From contig NZ_LATZ01000132.1 of the NCBI RefSeq assembly GCF_000981385.1, positions 35,042-99,041 of the forward strand: 64,000 bases of DNA, given 5' to 3'. Position numbers and translations under genes: made by a program. Shown here in pieces: positions 61,606 through 64,000 of this stretch. The notes beneath the pieces are model-generated. The model saw nothing but the letters and a program-made list of their open reading frames with translations. It ran no database searches and was not told the origin of the DNA. The DNA is from Bacillus sp. SA1-12. Lineage in GTDB: Bacteria > Bacillota > Bacilli > Bacillales > Bacillaceae. Within the stretch, counting starts at the first letter, position 1, and each line of letters begins with the position of its first letter.

Positions 61606-61690
61606 GAAAAAAGGCAAAACCATACCCATTTTCTAAGGTAATCGGTTTTGCCTGATTTAACAGTTACAATCCGTTCTGTATACGCTTAAC
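61606..61690 (-). promoter_or_regulatory. Autoregulatory RAT and terminator in the licT leader, weak cre-like box
   Basis: On the minus strand GGATTGTAACTG and CAGGCAAAACC (61642-61672) form the RAT. It overlaps a terminator, GGCAAAACC with GGTTTTGCC (61613-61652), and TTTTTTC. Just upstream CTGTATACGCTTAAC (61676-61690, plus strand) resembles a cre site with three mismatches. Confidence 0.8.
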
Positions 61691-61811
61691 CTATAGTATC
61701 ATGAGTTTTTTTTATTTGCAATAGATTTTTTGTTGTTTTTTAAGTATTTCTTTTCCCTTAAACTTTTACTCAAAATTTACCTGCTGATTAAAAGAATTGC
61801 ACCGTACAATA

Positions 61812-61838
61812 AGAAAAAAGCCGCCAAAAATGGCAGCT
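61812..61838 (-). terminator. Hairpin with U run between licT and the micro-genes
   Basis: AGCTGCCATTTTTGGCGGCT followed by TTTTTTC on the minus strand. No minus-strand gene is upstream before the IS element at 62.7 kb. The rest of 61690-62145 shows no gene. Confidence 0.5.
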
Positions 61839-62145
61839 GTCTCACCACTTACGGAGAAATGTTTGTTTTATTGATGGAATATCTTCCTCTGTAAATATCA
61901 TTTAACAATATTTCTCCTTCCACAATCCTGCCTCTTGAAAAGGAATTGCCGAAACAACTCCTTTTCTTAAACTCGATTACTTTTTGATAAATCTGTTGAG
62001 TTTAATAAGAATACTTGTATTTTAATTAACCATAACTCCCGAGCCAACTGTGTTTATTAGAAGAACCTTTTATACTAATTAATAAGAATAAACAAGTTTA
62101 TTAATCATCCTTTTGCAAATACTAAAAAGAAAAAGGATGATCAGA

Positions 62146-62277
62146 TTGAAAATTTTTGATAACTGGTCTCAAGTATTCTCAACGTTGTTTTTTTTTATTG
62201 TTTCTTTTTTATATTTTATGTTGGGATGGGAACCACTACCTGTTACTAACTTATTCTTTCATCTCTTAAGGAGCTAA
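62146..62277 (+). CDS. Small membrane peptide, 43 aa
   Basis: A 43-residue ORF starting at TTG behind AAAAGGATGA. It contains one hydrophobic helix (FSTLFFFIVSFLYFMLGW) and ends FFHLLRS. The ribosome site is fair. No family is recognised; it is upstream of another small gene on the same strand. Confidence 0.4.
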   Translation: MKIFDNWSQVFSTLFFFIVSFLYFMLGWEPLPVTNLFFHLLRS

Positions 62278-62393
62278 CCTCTATTTTAGTTGAAATTGAG
62301 TTTAAATAATGAGACGTTATCAGAAAAAGTCTTTTAGCATAAATGAAAATTTTATGTATAAAACAAACGGAATAAAATCTTGGGAGGATAATA

Positions 62394-62633
62394 ATGAACC
62401 ACGAACTGGATTATGATCGTGACTATGACTACGAAGATGAAATATCTAAGAAGTCACTAAAACAAATCTTAGAAATGTCTTTAGAAAGAGAAAATGAAAT
62501 GATGAAAACATACTTAATCACGGCAGAACGTATTCATGACAATCAAGAACTACAAAACCGATTGCGAAATTTTGCTGAAGGAAATGCTAAACGTTCTCGA
62601 CAATTAATGGATGAATTAAAAGATAATGTATAA
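62394..62633 (+). CDS. Small acidic helical protein, 79 aa
   Basis: The 79-residue protein starts with a Tyr/Asp-rich segment (ELDYDRDYDYEDE) and continues as one or two amphipathic helices (LEMSLERENEMMKTYLITAE, IHDNQELQNRLRNFAEGNAK). GGGAGGA precedes the ATG. The helix pattern resembles ferritin-like or CotF-type coat segments, but this is not a firm match. Confidence 0.6.
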   Translation: MNHELDYDRDYDYEDEISKKSLKQILEMSLERENEMMKTYLITAERIHDNQELQNRLRNFAEGNAKRSRQLMDELKDNV

Positions 62634-62737
62634 TATATTCACTTAAATTAACACAATGTGGTATTATCGATACGTGAAAAGGATCTTCGGCTTGGTCTTA
62701 TCCCCGTCAAGTAGACAATTAATAAAAGGTTCACTTA

Positions 62738-63553
62738 TTAGGCAGCCTTAGCTCTATATTCAGTAGGGCTAAGGTTATTTAATTTTTTTTGAAAACGTTT
62801 ATTATTATAAAACTTAATATAATTTCTTACTGCTTCCTTAACCTCATTCGAACTCTCAAATTGGTATCGGTAAAAACATTCAGCTTTAAAGTGGCTAAAA
62901 AAACTCTCCATACAAGCGTTATCTAAACAATTTCCTTTTCTAGACATGCTTTGCTTAATGTTGTATCTTTCTAATAGCTTGTTATATCTTATTGAGGTGT
63001 ACTGGAATCCTTGATCGCTATGTAATAGGAGTCCTTTCACATCTCTTTTTTTTATTGCTTTTTTTACTGTATCAGCTACTAGCTTTAGATCATTTCTTTC
63101 ACTTATTTTATATGAAATAATCTCATTGTTGTAAAGGTCTAGTATCGTAGATAAATAGAGTTTCTTTCCATTAAATAGTAGATATGTTATATCAGTTACC
63201 CATTTTTCATTTGGGCGTGAAGCTGAAAATTCTCTGTTTAAATCGTTCTCTGAAACGACATATTTTTCTTTTCGTCCAAAGTGTTTCCACTTCTTTACTC
63301 GTATCTTTGCTTGAATTCCATTCGCCTTCATTAAACGATAAATTCTCTTATGATTAACTTTCAAACCATACATCTTTTTAAGCCAAGTTTGAACTCTTGG
63401 GTAACCGTAGCTCCAATTAATATCAGGATCTTGTTGGCATTTAATAATCTTAGTTACGATGGATTGATCTTCCAAGTCCTTATCTGTTGGGTTATCTTGG
63501 CGTTTTAGCCATTTGTAATAGCCACTTTTTGAAACACCGGCTATCTTACACAA
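62738..63553 (-). CDS. IS3-family transposase OrfB (DDE integrase)
   Basis: The catalytic protein has 271 residues from an internal ATG, and the frame is open upstream towards orfA (IIHELTDQFTIITLC), so it is normally made as an OrfAB fusion. HTH_21 region: SYGYPRVQTWLKKMYGLKVN. DDE triad: WVTDITYLLFNGKKLYL, LLHSDQGFQYTS and NACMESFFSHFKAECF. It ends KKLNNLSPTEYRAKAA, the typical IS3 OrfB end. Confidence 0.92.
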   Translation of the reverse strand: MCKIAGVSKSGYYKWLKRQDNPTDKDLEDQSIVTKIIKCQQDPDINWSYGYPRVQTWLKKMYGLKVNHKRIYRLMKANGIQAKIRVKKWKHFGRKEKYVVSENDLNREFSASRPNEKWVTDITYLLFNGKKLYLSTILDLYNNEIISYKISERNDLKLVADTVKKAIKKRDVKGLLLHSDQGFQYTSIRYNKLLERYNIKQSMSRKGNCLDNACMESFFSHFKAECFYRYQFESSNEVKEAVRNYIKFYNNKRFQKKLNNLSPTEYRAKAA

Positions 63554-63600
63554 CGTGATAATAGTAAATTGATCCGTAAGCTCATGAATTATTTTGTATT

Positions 63601-63930
63601 TTAACGATTTTTCTTTTCCGGAATCATCTCCCTTTTCGCAGCTAATAGCTTTTTTAAATAGGCATTCTCTGCTTCTAATCGACTTATTTTTTCTGTATCA
63701 CTCTCGTGGTCTTTTTTAGCTTTACCTTTAAGTGGGTTTCGAGATTTTCCTCTCTTTTCGTTTAACCCTTGAATTCCCTCACTTTTATAATGAGCTATCC
63801 ATCTTTGGACAATTGTATATCCAATCCCTAACTCTTTGGAAATTGATCTGATCCCCATATCTTCGTTTTCGTATAAATTAATAGCTTTTAGTTTAATTTC
63901 TTTTGTATAGGTTGTTCTAATTTTCCCCAT
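63601..63930 (-). CDS. IS3-family transposase OrfA
   Basis: A 109-residue HTH protein: TYTKEIKLKAINLYENEDMG, IRSISKELGIGYTIVQRWIA and a C-terminal coiled coil (TEKISRLEAENAYLKKLLAA). A GGAGGGG site precedes the ATG. Its end contains an A-rich stretch (GAAAAGAAAAAT) where -1 frameshifting into orfB could occur. Confidence 0.9.
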   Translation of the reverse strand: MGKIRTTYTKEIKLKAINLYENEDMGIRSISKELGIGYTIVQRWIAHYKSEGIQGLNEKRGKSRNPLKGKAKKDHESDTEKISRLEAENAYLKKLLAAKREMIPEKKNR

Positions 63931-64000
63931 GAAAAAATCCCCTCCATAGAAGACAGTACAATCCTTTCTTTTTACTGTCCACTATAAGGGGATAATAACA

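Larger units (their letters stand above)
62698..63995 (-). mobile_element. IS3-family insertion sequence at the right edge, about 1.3 kb
   Basis: TTATCCCCGTCAAGTAGACA (62698-62717) and, reversed, TTATCCCCTTATAGTGGACA (63976-63995) are imperfect terminal repeats. Two frames in the -1 relation, orfA then orfB, fill the interior. It differs from the IS at 49.9 kb in end sequence and protein. Both frames look intact. Confidence 0.82.

Overview
The window looks like a chromosome segment of a low-GC, endospore-forming Bacillaceae (Bacillus, Neobacillus or Peribacillus type). The evidence is AT-rich DNA, strong AGGAGG ribosome sites, TTG and GTG starts, Spo0E-like and YjcZ-like sporulation genes, a LicT antitermination system, a Bacillus SOS box and many Bacillus subtilis-type genes (pxpABC, ywaC/relP, cwlK, a YlbC-like CAP protein, ydeI). 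No rRNA, complete tRNA or CRISPR array is seen. The species cannot be fixed from this sequence alone.

Layout. 0-5 kb: partial aspartate racemase, small peptides and the 5-oxoprolinase genes, with pxpBC divergent from pxpA. 5-10 kb: an interspersed repeat, alpha-galactosidase, small alarmone synthetase RelP, and a CBS protein plus MarR regulator sharing one operator type. 10-13 kb: a decayed phage-type replication block (frameshifted small protein, broken DnaB helicase, truncated DnaD-like protein); a second decayed DnaD-like copy lies at 42 kb. 13-34 kb: an accessory region with many dead genes (three SDR dehydrogenase copies, two MFS remnants, an aldo-keto reductase chimera, hydrolase and CAP fragments) among intact genes: cyclophilin-like lipoprotein, RlmI-like methyltransferase, DUF2255 protein, cytochrome b plus P460-type lipoprotein, CAP protein, CwlK, SulP carrier, a two-component system with a PepSY protein, a secreted hydrolase and a TetR regulator. 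34-40 kb: a TOMM (thiazole/oxazole-modified microcin) cluster of the heterocycloanthracin/sonorensin type, with a 92-residue precursor carrying a Cys-X-X repeat. 43-49 kb: a molybdenum hydroxylase (xanthine dehydrogenase-like) operon with XdhC and a MobA-like cytidylyltransferase. 50-55 kb: an apparently intact IS3 element, ArsR/SRPBCC pair, YdeI and a LysE/nitronate monooxygenase chimera. 55-64 kb: rpiA, sporulation-type micro-genes, the licT-bglP-6-phospho-beta-glucosidase operon with two RAT/terminator switches, and a second IS3-family element at the right edge.

Two shared regulatory designs link much of the accessory region. Six promoters have a similar layout: TTGAAA-like -35, exactly 16 bp, TATAAT-like -10, with TGTTGATTAATCA-like palindromes around them. 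They stand before the SDR copies, the MFS remnant, DUF2255 and one gene-less site, and the TetR gene lies beside one of them. Separately, five minus-strand upstream regions carry TTCTAA direct repeats with fixed spacing, each just downstream of a terminator. They are candidates for the OmpR-type response regulator encoded among them. The bacteriocin cluster belongs to a known class. The promoter modules, the covarying repeat family and the SOS-boxed unknown gene are the less obvious items.
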